Source: Bugula neritina
Taxonomy: Eukaryota; Bryozoa; Gymnolaemata; Cheilostomatida; Bugulidae
DNA: 64,000 nucleotides
Assembly (NCBI GenBank): GCA_964035545.1
Contig: OZ037766.1
Span: forward strand, 1,421,501 to 1,485,500
Reading direction: 5' to 3'
Positions within the stretch are counted from its first letter, which is position 1. Every line of letters begins with the position of its first letter. The notes beneath the pieces are model-generated. The model made no database searches and was not told where the DNA came from. It saw nothing but the letters and a program-made list of their open reading frames with translations. Made by a program: the position numbers and the translations under genes. Shown here piece after piece: positions 25,519 to 35,615 of this stretch.

Positions 25519-28500
25519 CTAAATCCTTTCATAATCTTCTAGTCTGTTCCTATACAGGATGTAGTGTTGTACCATAAACAGAATATCGAAGAGAATAGAG
25601 AGCGCTCCCAACCAAAACTTGGCCGGATTAGTGAAAATGGACGCCCAATCATCTGCAACAGGAAACAGCTAGATGTTATCTGCATATGTAATAATTATGG
25701 CATTGAAAACTAAAAAAAATTATTATTTGCTAATAAACCACTTTAACATGAGAGTAACTAAAAATACAGAAGGTTTGTGAATCTAGAGTCAATATCAAGC
25801 AATCATTATATTATAACCTTAAGAAAATCAAAATTAAAAAGTGTAATTAAAAATCTCTGAAAGGCTACACAAGACTGTTTACCGGCAGAAGTTTGGTATA
25901 TTGTTAGATAAACAGCAAAAGTTTCTATAACTTCACACTAAATTCTATTCAGGTCACATAAGAGATAAGTGTGCAGTGGGAGACAACTCACTAAAATTAT
26001 AGGCAAGTAGAAGCATCTGTAGGATACTGCCAGTTCCCCCAGTGAAGTCTAGTAGAATATTCCCTATACTCCAGCCTACTGTACTCTTCCTACGATAATT
26101 CATCCACGCCTGGGCAAACAATCCACAACACAGCAATCAACATAATGTGTTAATATACTGTGTAGTATACAGTGTGCACTACACTACGATGTGTAGATAT
26201 ACTGTGTAGTATACAGTGTACACTACATTAGAATGTAGTATGTACTGCATAGTGTAATAGTGTGTGAAACAACTTGTTTATTCAACTATTACTAAACTAT
26301 CATATCAATAATAAGCTTTTTATATTTCAATATGATATACATTTTTAGAGATAAAAAGCTTAAGATTTACATCTCTCCCATAAATCATTTTTGATCCGTA
26401 TTGGATTAAATTTAGTAAATATTAGCATAGGTTATTTAGCATACTTAATAAAAATTCCATTCAAAAACTTTTAGTGTAGCACATTGGCAGACACGCTTGG
26501 GGTGTGGGTTGAAATTCTCACGAGAACATAACTTCTTGTGTTACATTTTTAATCTAGAACACAAGCTTTTCTCAATTTCTCCATCCCTGCACGTACCTCC
26601 ACAATTACATAATACATAATAATGGAGTACATATTTGCATGCAGGTAAGCTATTAACAAAGTCAACATGCCTGATTGATATAGTCTGAGAAACTGCGTGC
26701 AGGTAAAACTAACCTGAGGCATGTATTTGATTACAGTAATGCCCAGTTTGACGTAGGAGAAGCCGTAAACCATGCTCAGCCAGTTGAATGTAGCAACAGA
26801 AGGCACGGCTGCTAGTATTATAAATATAAATATAGCTAGAACGGCAAGGGAGGCAATTCCAATACATATCTTACTGACTTTCTGAGTTCCTCTCTACAAG
26901 TACAGGTGATAGAGTGTGAAACAAGTCACTTTGATTTTACATCAACTCATAAAATGTAAACATTATAAATAAAATATACCCTTTTGAAATGAATAAACAA
27001 TAAAAATATAAACAACTCTGAGGAATTTTCATCTCCAGAAAAGTAATTGGAATTGACTCTATGTTTAGGTAATGTATTTTCATGATAACAGAACACATAA
27101 CCAAAAATCATGAAATATTCAAGTTGCGCAATCATAAATGAAAAAATAGACAGTTTTGTAAGAAAATTATTTTCTTTACTCAAAATTGACAAAAAAGTTT
27201 TCGTCAAACTTTACTTAACCATTGCATTTTTGCCTAATCCGAAGAAAAAACATGCATTATTATATAAAATAATTTAGTTATTTTAAATCTAACTACTTGT
27301 TTTGTTGTCGCTGAAATAAGAACTCCTGATAACTATCACAAAAACTTATCTCATGAACGTTTAGACATAAATATTTAGAAGTATGAATGAGCTATAAAAT
27401 CAGAGAATTAAGAGAGTTTGCTTTCTAATGAAATAAAACACAGAGAGTGACAATAAAACGTATAAGAAAATAGTATGACTCTACCTCATATATTGCCGTT
27501 TGTCCTATAGTAACACACGTAACGAAAAATGCATGGAGAGCAAACACAACATCATTGACTTCTACAGGTATAACGTCGTGCGGGTGAGCCTGATGATACT
27601 CTTGCTACAATAGACATCAATTTACATTGACCTCTTACTTTCTCAAAAGTGTGAGATATGGAAACCCAGTTTAATAATCTTAACATTTCAACACCAAATC
27701 ACATTTCTATGAAACACAGAATCAAAAATAAACGAAGCATTATTTGAAAGTTACATCTTTTACATATAAAAACATAACAAGTTTCAAGCAGCCAATCAAA
27801 AATAGGTGATCAAAAAGAAAGAGGTAAGCAGTTATTCAATATTTCCTATTACATTGATATAACATGAAAAAGTGGCAATGCGTGTGAAAATCAAAATTAC
27901 GCGGTGGTCACCAACGGAAATCTTGTTACCACCACCAGAGGTAAAACCAGACTCTCTTTTATAAGAAGAAGGAGTCCAAAACTGCTACAACACCTTAAAT
28001 TATACCAAATCAATACTATTTCTTAGTTGTTCAGTGAGAAATAATATACCAGATTATATTGTATTATATCACATTGAGTTATATCAATACTATTACATTA
28101 TATTATATTATGTTACACTAACACTATTATATCATATTATATTATATTACGTTACACTAACACTATTACATTATATTATATTACGTTACACTAACACTAT
28201 TACATTATATTATATTATGTTACACTAACACTATTACATTATATTATATTATGTTACACTAACACTATTATATCCTATTATGTTCTACCTGCACAGTGGT
28301 AGAACTATGGTTACATAGTATATTATGTTCTACCTGCACAGTGGGAATCCAGAACAAGCTGATGTTATAAACAGAGTAGCACAGGAACCCCAAAACATTG
28401 AGCAGCAGGAAGTCAAAGTTTAGTCCGATGACACTACAATCAGTTCATAGGTCACAGGCGATAGGTTACAGGTCATAGGTCATCCAAAATGTTACAGCAA

Positions 28501-30056
28501 AATGGCTGCCATTACTAAACATCAATAATAAGACTGAGGCCACAGTACACTGTAACTGTAATTATGAGGATAAATAGAGGACATTATTGATAACGCTGAG
28601 GCTAAATAAAGTATACCAATTCTCAGGGTGGGTCACCTTTTACGTCGAAAGTTGATGTAAATCTGAGGGTAGAAACTGATTGACCAGGCGACGAAGTAAA
28701 TCCATCCAATCACCTGACTCACCACATTGATGGCCTGACTGTGGTACAGCTGTACTCTGATGTAGCTCTCTTCAGTGCTACAACATGTAATAATGTGGGT
28801 AAAGTATACTGGGGAGTTGTCTTCATATGGGTAGCGCTGTCTTTTATACAACTATGTGAAAGTCTTCACATCAAGTTGAACAGTATTTAGATAATGTATT
28901 TGATAGGGCCACATTCTAAACAAAAGGAATTGGTGATGATGCAAAACTAACTACAATCGATTGTTTAAGGAATACAGCGTATGTTTTAAGCACTTGGAGT
29001 TTCTTACACATCAATATGAGCTTATATATTGGCCTGAAAAAAACATAAAATTAATTCATTTGATAATACTTTAAACTTTCTTTGAACCTACAATAAGATA
29101 TATTAGAGAAAATCTCACCTGTAATTGTGGGTGGAGCTATTGACAGCCCGCAGTGTGAACGTCACATAGCCAGGGTTATTGGCATGCATAGTAAGGTGCC
29201 AGGTGGTGACACCATCCTTGACAGTGGGTGGAGACAAATCATATGACAGCTTGTCACTGTGGGTATTGTTACCATTGTTTTCATATACAAACGATAAATT
29301 AGTGTCTTTCGGGAACACGGAACTGCAACAAAATAAAAGTTGAAAGTTGATTGGTATAATACCATAGGTATAACCACTACTGAGTAATCACAAAGTTCAC
29401 TGTTAGATTCAAAACAAAATAGACTAAATGGACTAACAGCAATTTATCAAAGTGGCAGTTATCACTATTTGCTTGATATTAAATAAAAAATGGTTTCAAA
29501 TCTATTTCAAAAAAATAATAATGACATAAGTCTCAAAGCTCTGAAAACACAAAAAGCTCTTACCAAGAGATCGTATAAGATTACTCTGTGTATAAATTGA
29601 CTCACTTAGCCTGAAGTATGACTGTACTAGTGTGGCCTATCTCTATGTCTAAATCATGAAGAACGTCGCTGTCGGAAGGTGAGTGGAAAAAGAACTCAAC
29701 TTCAGTGCTGCTGCTAACCCCTGCACAGTTTAAACATATTAACAAGTAGTTCTGGGCCTAAACTTTAGATGGTTGCTAAGAAGCAAAAGTAGCCTTTAGG
29801 TATACTTTCCTGCATCATAAGCATACTATGCGGCTAAATTCTGTAGGTGCTAGGCTTTTCTAGGAAACATAAAACAAATCTTCATCATTTTTTATATAAA
29901 TACATATCCACAAAGTCTTATAACTCAGATAATATACATATGGGCTGATTGAATTAACAACAAGCTTTGAAATATAATCTGCAGACTAAATATTATATTG
30001 TTCAACTTACCTAAACCCACAACTAGAAGTAAGAAGTTGATGGCTGTAAAATCCAT
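25519..30056 (-). CDS. CTNS: Cystinosin, lysosomal cystine/H+ symporter
   Basis: Exports cystine from lysosomes with protons. Exons (minus): 30011-30056, 29606-29720, 29119-29322, 28637-28777, 28334-28433, 27485-27604, 26714-26893, 25992-26109, 25519-25652; 1158 nt, 385 residues (human 367). A short signal peptide is followed by a luminal domain with several N-glycosylation sites (NLS, NNT, NSS). Then come the PQ-loop repeats: [20 protein letters not shown] and [34 protein letters not shown] and [16 protein letters not shown] match human cystinosin closely. The C terminus [11 protein letters not shown] contains YERI, a YxxPhi lysosomal sorting motif in place of human GYDQL. A TTTATT lies at 25497, only about 17 bp past the stop. 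The intron after exon 28334-28433 carries a duplicated splice donor. Identity is certain. Confidence 0.96.
28050..28275. repeat. AT-rich tandem repeat, about 35-bp unit, 5-6 copies
   Basis: Core TTACACTAACACTATTACAT followed by TATATTATATTATG, cystinosin intron. Confidence 0.85.
28274..28345 (-). repeat. Duplicated exon end and splice donor of cystinosin exon 5
   Basis: CCACTGTGCAGgtagaacat (minus sense) occurs at the true junction near 28334 and again near 28289, about 45 bp into the intron. Confidence 0.8.
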
Positions 30057-30204
30057 AGCCTTATGAAAGGGCACAGCAGGCAAATATTCAAGTAAATTAA
30101 CAAGTCTTGGAGAATCCTGAAAGCCTAAATAAACAAACTAAAATTAACTTTAAGGTTACCTATGACTATCCCATTCACTATCAGTACAAGTATTGGTATA
30201 AGTA

Positions 30205-30536
30205 CGAGGGTGGTTCAAAAAGTAACGCCTGTTTGCTTTCTGGCTCATAATGATGAACCCAAGGAAGGACTTAGAGGTCAGCGATTCTCTACTGACGAAG
30301 AAGTTAAAACGACTGTACGGTCTTGGCTGCGCTCACAACCATCCTCCTTTTACGAGGCAGGAATACATGCTTTCATAAAACGATGGACAGCAGCTGTGGA
30401 CAATGGAGGAGACTATATTGAGAAATAGAGTGTGTTCCTAAGTTGTTGCTGATCATTTTGATATATAGTTTAAGTATTCAGAAAATAAAAATTCTCTGAT
30501 CTTATACAACAGGCGTTACTTTTTGAACCACCTTCG
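30205..30536 (+). mobile_element. Internally deleted mariner-like element
   Basis: 332 bp bounded by 29-bp terminal inverted repeats (CGAGGGTGGTTCAAAAAGTA and onward; one mismatch between ends) and TA target duplications at 30203-30204 and 30537-30538. The inside keeps an open frame to 30428 matching the C-terminal end of mariner transposases: RFSTDEEVKTTVRSWLRSQP and FYEAGIHAFIKRW, then GGDYIEK and stop. The helix-turn-helix and catalytic DD(D/E) regions are gone, so it is non-autonomous. Confidence 0.9.
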
Positions 30537-30778
30537 TATTACTATTAGTATTAGTCTTACATTGATTATGACTTTCATTCTGAGTTACTCATACTGGCAC
30601 TATGACTATGACATTGACTATCAGTATGAGTATCAGTATGACTATCACTATGACTATGAGTGTGACTATGACAGTATCAGTATCAGTATGAGTATGAGTA
30701 TGAGTATCACATTCACCATCACTATAACTATCAGTATTATGATCACTATTAGTATTACACTTACAGTATACTACTAAA
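30537..30778. repeat. Simple repeat of TATGAC/TATCAG/TATGAG units
   Basis: Imperfect hexamer array ACTATGACTATGAGTGTGAC and similar; the mariner element inserted at its edge, since related units also lie at 30168-30200. Confidence 0.8.
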
Positions 30779-31071
30779 GTATTAGTATTTCTATTGAATT
30801 AAGATAAATTTTACAGCAAACCTAAATCTAGTTACTACTGTATTTTAATTTGTAAACTAGAAAGACAATTTCATTAGACTTTAACTTCATGTTCATGATA
30901 AGTTGAGGATTACAATCACGTGCAAGGTCAAAGTTCAAACTAGGGTCTGGCCCGAGTGCCTGTCAACAAGTTCAAAGCCCAAGAATATTATTATTATGCA
31001 CACTGCATAGTATAATAATATTATAAAATATTAATCAAAGTTGTCTTCTCAACTGAGTATAATTTACGGAC

Positions 31072-31081
31072 GTGACGTCAC
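31072..31081. promoter_or_regulatory. Palindromic CRE (ATF/CREB) motif upstream of ARL3
   Basis: GTGACGTCAC, a perfect cAMP-response-element palindrome, about 230 bp before the ARL3 start codon. A CCAAT box (AGCCAATAG) follows at about 31111-31119. Promoter role is inferred from position. Confidence 0.5.
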
Positions 31082-31310
31082 CTAGAGACTCTACAGCAAA
31101 AGCTTATTCATAGCCAATAGAATTGTGTTTAACAACGCGTTAACTTTAACAAAGTAGCTGTTGAACTATCGTTTTGGAATTTTTCAATTTTATTTTAATT
31201 AACGCCCATGTAAAAATATATACCAAAAGCACCTAACAATATACTGCATTATTTGCTTGTAAATCAATTGCTTAAAATTAAAAAAACAAAGTTTTTTCAG
31301 CAGCTAAATT

Positions 31311-34191
31311 ATGGTAAGATTTCTCCTATAAATATCACTGTGACGCTGACTCAGACTGTAGCCATGCCCATAGCCCATAGGCCTAGGGCATAGGCCAAAA
31401 TCGATAATCATAATCACAATGATTATCTTAAAATTCAAATTGAATAAAAATTAAAACTACTAAATAATATAACTATTAGTTTTATGGAAACTTCAGCTTA
31501 CTTTCTTGTATATGCGTGTCTGACTTTTGAATTTTAGATAAGTTTCTGTTGTTTGATAAAAGAATAAGTTTAAGAAACATGGATCGATTTAAATTGACTT
31601 AGACTCAGACTAGATGTCACTCACAGTTATTGCTGTTGCTAGAGAACCGACCTATATTAATATTTTTGTGGTTTATGTAACTGGCAAATTTTAACACGAT
31701 TTTGTTGTATATTACTGATTCATCAAAAATCTCAATTTAATTTAGTTTGAGTTCATGCAGTCTCACTGTGTGTAATCATTTAGATATTTTACTGTTCCTG
31801 CAATTATACAAATATGATGAATAAAAGTGTGTTATATATTTATATTATTGCAATCATAAAGACCATGTTTTCAGGGTTGAGGTGTAGTTTTCAGTATTGT
31901 TTTCTAATGTTCTAACTTGCTTTTTATTATTTCAGGGTTTATTGGCGCTGCTTAAAAAACTGAAGTCTACTCCAGATAAAGAGCTACGGATCTTGCTTTT
32001 AGGTTTAGATAATGCAGGAAAAACTACTTTACTCAAATCTTTAGCATCAGAAGATGTTAGTCATATTACCCCCACTCAGGTTAGATTATTTTGCTTTAAT
32101 TTATTTATGTTTGTACTATACTGTGATATATTACATGCTAATTGTGATGCGGGTTTAAACTTCTGCTTCAACAATTTACACTATCTTGTTTGTAAAAAAC
32201 ACTATATTCTGTCGCCTAGCAATATTGTGTTATTTAAAAAATGCAAAATCTAATCAAAATGGTGCTTGTGTAAACTGTGAATATTATTCTAAAACAGACA
32301 TCAGTATTTTTTGTCAGTCATTTAACTTGATATAATGAGTTTGCAGAGTTTAGTTTTCTGGTGACCATATCTTCATGGCCACCACCAACAGACTAGAGTA
32401 TACTTACAAGTGTGACCTGACACTGACACTGACACTCACACATTGGTCTGCACAGCCACAGGCACTGCTGTTCAGCATAATCATAGGGTGCATTCCATGG
32501 TCGAATCAACCGGCAGAGGCCAAATTCAATTTAATCTTCATGATTAGTACAGTCAGTTTCTAGTTTTTTAATTTAACTAAAATAACTGGAAGGGTGGTCA
32601 AACTATGTATAACTATAAAGCAGGATGTGTATAACTATAAGGCAGGATGTGTATAACTATAAGACAAAGTATGTATAACTATAAGACAGGATGTGTATAA
32701 CTATAAGACAGGGTGTGTATAACTTTAAGGCAGGGTATGTATGTTGCAGGGTTTCAATATTAAAAGTGTGAACTCATCTGGCTTTAAACTAAATGTTTGG
32801 GATATTGGAGGACAGAGAAAGATTAGACCATACTGGAGGAACTACTTTGAGAGAACTGATGTGCTGGTAAGAATTGTCCCTCTCTTTTCTATTTTTAATA
32901 ATTCTCACTGAACCTATCTCGTAGACTGTCAGGTTTATTATTATTTCATAGAATCTTATCCAATGTCCCTGATAAGCAGTTTATAATTAAAAATATTCAG
33001 TAATTTCTATGTTTTATAATAAAAACATGCTACTATTCCAATATTAATTACTATATATATAACATAGCATAATAAATGTTTGCTAGATTAACACTAAAAT
33101 CTAAATACTAAATCATCACTATTTGCAGAGTTTATACTAATAACTATACTATTGCTGTTTGCCAAATTTATACTAATTATTATACCATGTTGCTTGTAGA
33201 TTTATGTAATTGACAGTTCAGACAGAAAGAGATTTGATGAGACTGGACTGGTATGTATGACACAGTAGAATGCATCATCAGGTAGATGTGGAATGGAAAT
33301 AAATTTGTAAAAAGTTTAGAAGAAACACTCCGCAGAGTACAATAATGGTGCTGTTGATTATCAACAGCACCATTATTGTTTTTTAAGCAACATAGTGTAA
33401 GAATCTGCCAGAAATAAAAAACTAGCAAGTTTCTATAAAAGCAATATTGAAGCTTACATAATGAATAATCCCTTAACACCTTAACCTGTCTTCCCATGTC
33501 ATGAAACTGATTTCCCTGATGCTAATATATCTATCATGTTAGACAGCCATAGTAATGACATAAAAGGGTATTCAACTTTAAGCGTTGAGGTGAATGTCTA
33601 CACAAGTTGATGTAATATTAGCCTGTGATCCTAATGCACAGGAACTGAGTGAGCTGCTAGAGGAGGATAAGCTAGGTGGCGTCCCCATAATGGTGTTTGC
33701 CAACAAGCAAGATCTGTTTAACGCTGCACCAGCCACTGAGATAGCCGAGTCTTTAGAGCTCACTAATATCAGAGATCGGCCATGGCATATCCAAGCTTGC
33801 TCGGCCATGACAGGGGAGGGAGTGGAGGTAAGACAACTCTAGTTGTTGTAGTGTATATGCCACTTTCTTGACAGTGGATAAAAATGTATTATATTTGGTT
33901 TATAGCAGTTCAGTTTGAATAAAAATGGAATTCTTTTGTGAGAGGTGCATCTCCTCATGCTACTAAAACTGAATACTGCAATTTCAAGACCACTGCTTTA
34001 TGTATTCTGATAATACAAACTAGGTATCAAAAAATCATTTTTCAGTTTTCACTAATTTTTTTAGGTTTTATGAAATACTATTTTAGCCAGTATTTTGACT
34101 TGTCTATGTTCAAGTATTCCAATCCGTGTGTATTATTTTGCAGCAAGGTATTTCCTGGGCAATAGGCAAAGTTGGTGGGAAGAAACGGTGA
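31311..34191 (+). CDS. ARL3: ARL3, ADP-ribosylation-factor-like GTPase 3
   Basis: Small GTPase that releases lipidated cargo from PDE6D and UNC119 in cilia. Exons: 31311-31313 (only the ATG), 31936-32079, 32750-32866, 33200-33250, 33642-33827, 34144-34191. This gives 182 residues, exactly the human length. The start was chosen because ATG|gtaaga joins to GGTTTATTG to give [11 protein letters not shown], matching human MGLLSILRKLK. G motifs: [10 protein letters not shown] (P-loop), [13 protein letters not shown] (switch I), [17 protein letters not shown] (switch II), NKQDL and SAMTGEG. The C terminus is [14 protein letters not shown] at 34724-34729 is a likely poly(A) signal. Intron 2 ends in a short tandem array and intron 4 holds a perfect 20-bp palindrome. 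Confidence 0.97.
32585..32748 (+). repeat. Tandem repeat, about 24-bp unit, 6-7 copies, up to the ARL3 exon 3 acceptor
   Basis: Core GTGTATAACTATAAGGCAGG; the array runs into the acceptor atgttgcag at 32749. Confidence 0.85.
33339..33379. repeat. Perfect inverted repeat, 20-bp arms, 1-nt centre
   Basis: Left arm 33339-33358 and right arm 33360-33379 are exact reverse complements around T33359 (CTGTTGATTATCAACAG at the centre). Located in ARL3 intron 4. Confidence 0.95.
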
Positions 34192-35615
34192 ACACCAACA
34201 ACCTGGTAGTAACATACATATAACTATGTAGGCTTGGTTTATCTAGTTGTATTAATCATCATATTTTCATTTGAAATTATTGCAATATGAAGGTACAAAT
34301 TATTGCAAGCTAACATTGAGTTTTGTAAAGTGATTCAGTGTTTAAATTTTATTTTCTCGTACAATCATTAGTTTTTCTCTATTTTTGATTGATTATGGAT
34401 TTGTCTATATATGTTCTCAACATTATTAAAATGTAATCAGACCATAGCAATGTGGATATTCCTAAACTGTTTTATTTAATTTATAGTTTTTCTTATATTC
34501 ACAGCGTTGTCAATTTTGTGTTAATCATTGTTTTATGCAACTGGCTATACCGTCCCCTTACTCGATCTGTATATAATATGTAGTATACTGAACTCAATAG
34601 ATGCATTTGAACAGCATTTTGGTATTCTAGCTATGGAGTCCATATTGTAAAATTGTTTTAGCTGCACATTTCCCTTTACACAATACATTATTGTTGCAAT
34701 TAATTATATTTCCTTTGTGGCCCAATAAAGTTATGTTCAGTGACTTAAATTTCCGCTTGTTATAAAATAAATCTTTAGGTTGTTCAAAATCTTAATCTCT
34801 GTGACAGCACCTGATGGTAAGAGTTGTTTTCAAGTGGACTAATCACCTGTTTACTGTGACACAGGAGCGATGTGATTGGATGCCCTTCCTCATATTACCA
34901 ATAGGTCAACTTTGGTTCAGTACTCATGACCTGACCAGATCTCTATTCACAGTACTACTTCACATATACACACACACGCACACGCATTATACCATATCAA
35001 ATATATACTGTATACTCAATACATTCCTATTGCTTCGCATTATGCGAATGGATTTTCATGTTTGGGAAGAGCTGCATCGGATGAAACCGGAAACAGCCAT
35101 CACAAATCCACCCGTACGAGCATCTTACGATCTATTCCAAGCAATAGGAACGCAGTGAAAATGAACACCACAAGGTTCAAATCTAAGCAGGCCCATCGGT
35201 GATGTTAAGAGGGCATCATATCATAATCACTCCTGTGCCACAATAACTAAATTGACGTAAATGATGAAAGTTGTACATATAAATAATTATAAATAGAGAG
35301 GTTTATTAGACATTGAGAGTTAGAGGACACTTGTGTTGACAACAGTATTCACTGATATATGCACAACATATAAAAATATTAGGAGAAAATATAAGACACC
35401 TGGCCCATCTATTAACTTGTCACTTTGCGTACGAGTGGAGGAGTACATCGTTTAAATTATGTAAAGCTACTATTGAACACTTGTATTTGGGGCTACCGTC
35501 ACATCTCCAGTCAAAGCTCAAACTCTACCAAGTTTTTTGATTAGCAAAGGCAAAACATGCCACAACACATTGTGAAGTTATGTATCATTATGACGGAGTG
35601 AGTGAGTGAGCGTGC
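34192..35615. other. Convergent 3' region of ARL3 and DLAT
   Basis: ARL3 3' UTR with AATAAA at 34724, then a degenerate SINE copy at 34857-34925 and a short CA tract at about 34970. A plus-strand open stretch at 35040-35158 has higher GC but no recognised similarity. A TTTATT at 35302-35307 suits the DLAT 3' end. Confidence 0.6.
34857..34925 (-). mobile_element. Degenerate copy of the tRNA-derived SINE
   Basis: ACACAGGAGCGATGTGATTG and TGCCCTTCCTCATATTACCA align with the SINE tail at 17200-17242 in the same orientation; the tRNA-like half is badly decayed. Confidence 0.6.

Larger units (their letters stand above)
30057..31310. other. Divergent region between cystinosin and ARL3
   Basis: Promoters and 5' UTRs of both genes. 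Contains a deleted mariner element, an ACTATGAGTATCAG-type simple repeat and the ARL3-proximal CRE and CCAAT motifs. Confidence 0.65.

Noticed and set aside
26465-26525. Second tRNA-derived SINE (TAGCACATTGGCAGAC then GGGTTGAAATTCTC)
   Set aside because: The boxes are suggestive but too decayed, and no shared tail was found elsewhere in the window.
35040-35158. Open frame MRMDFHVWEELHRMKPETA in a GC-richer patch
   Set aside because: No recognised similarity and no convincing splice sites; could be a decayed exon or repeat fragment, but unsupported.
34814-35158. 114-residue plus-strand open frame downstream of ARL3
   Set aside because: It crosses the degenerate SINE and a CA tract; composition and position argue against a gene.
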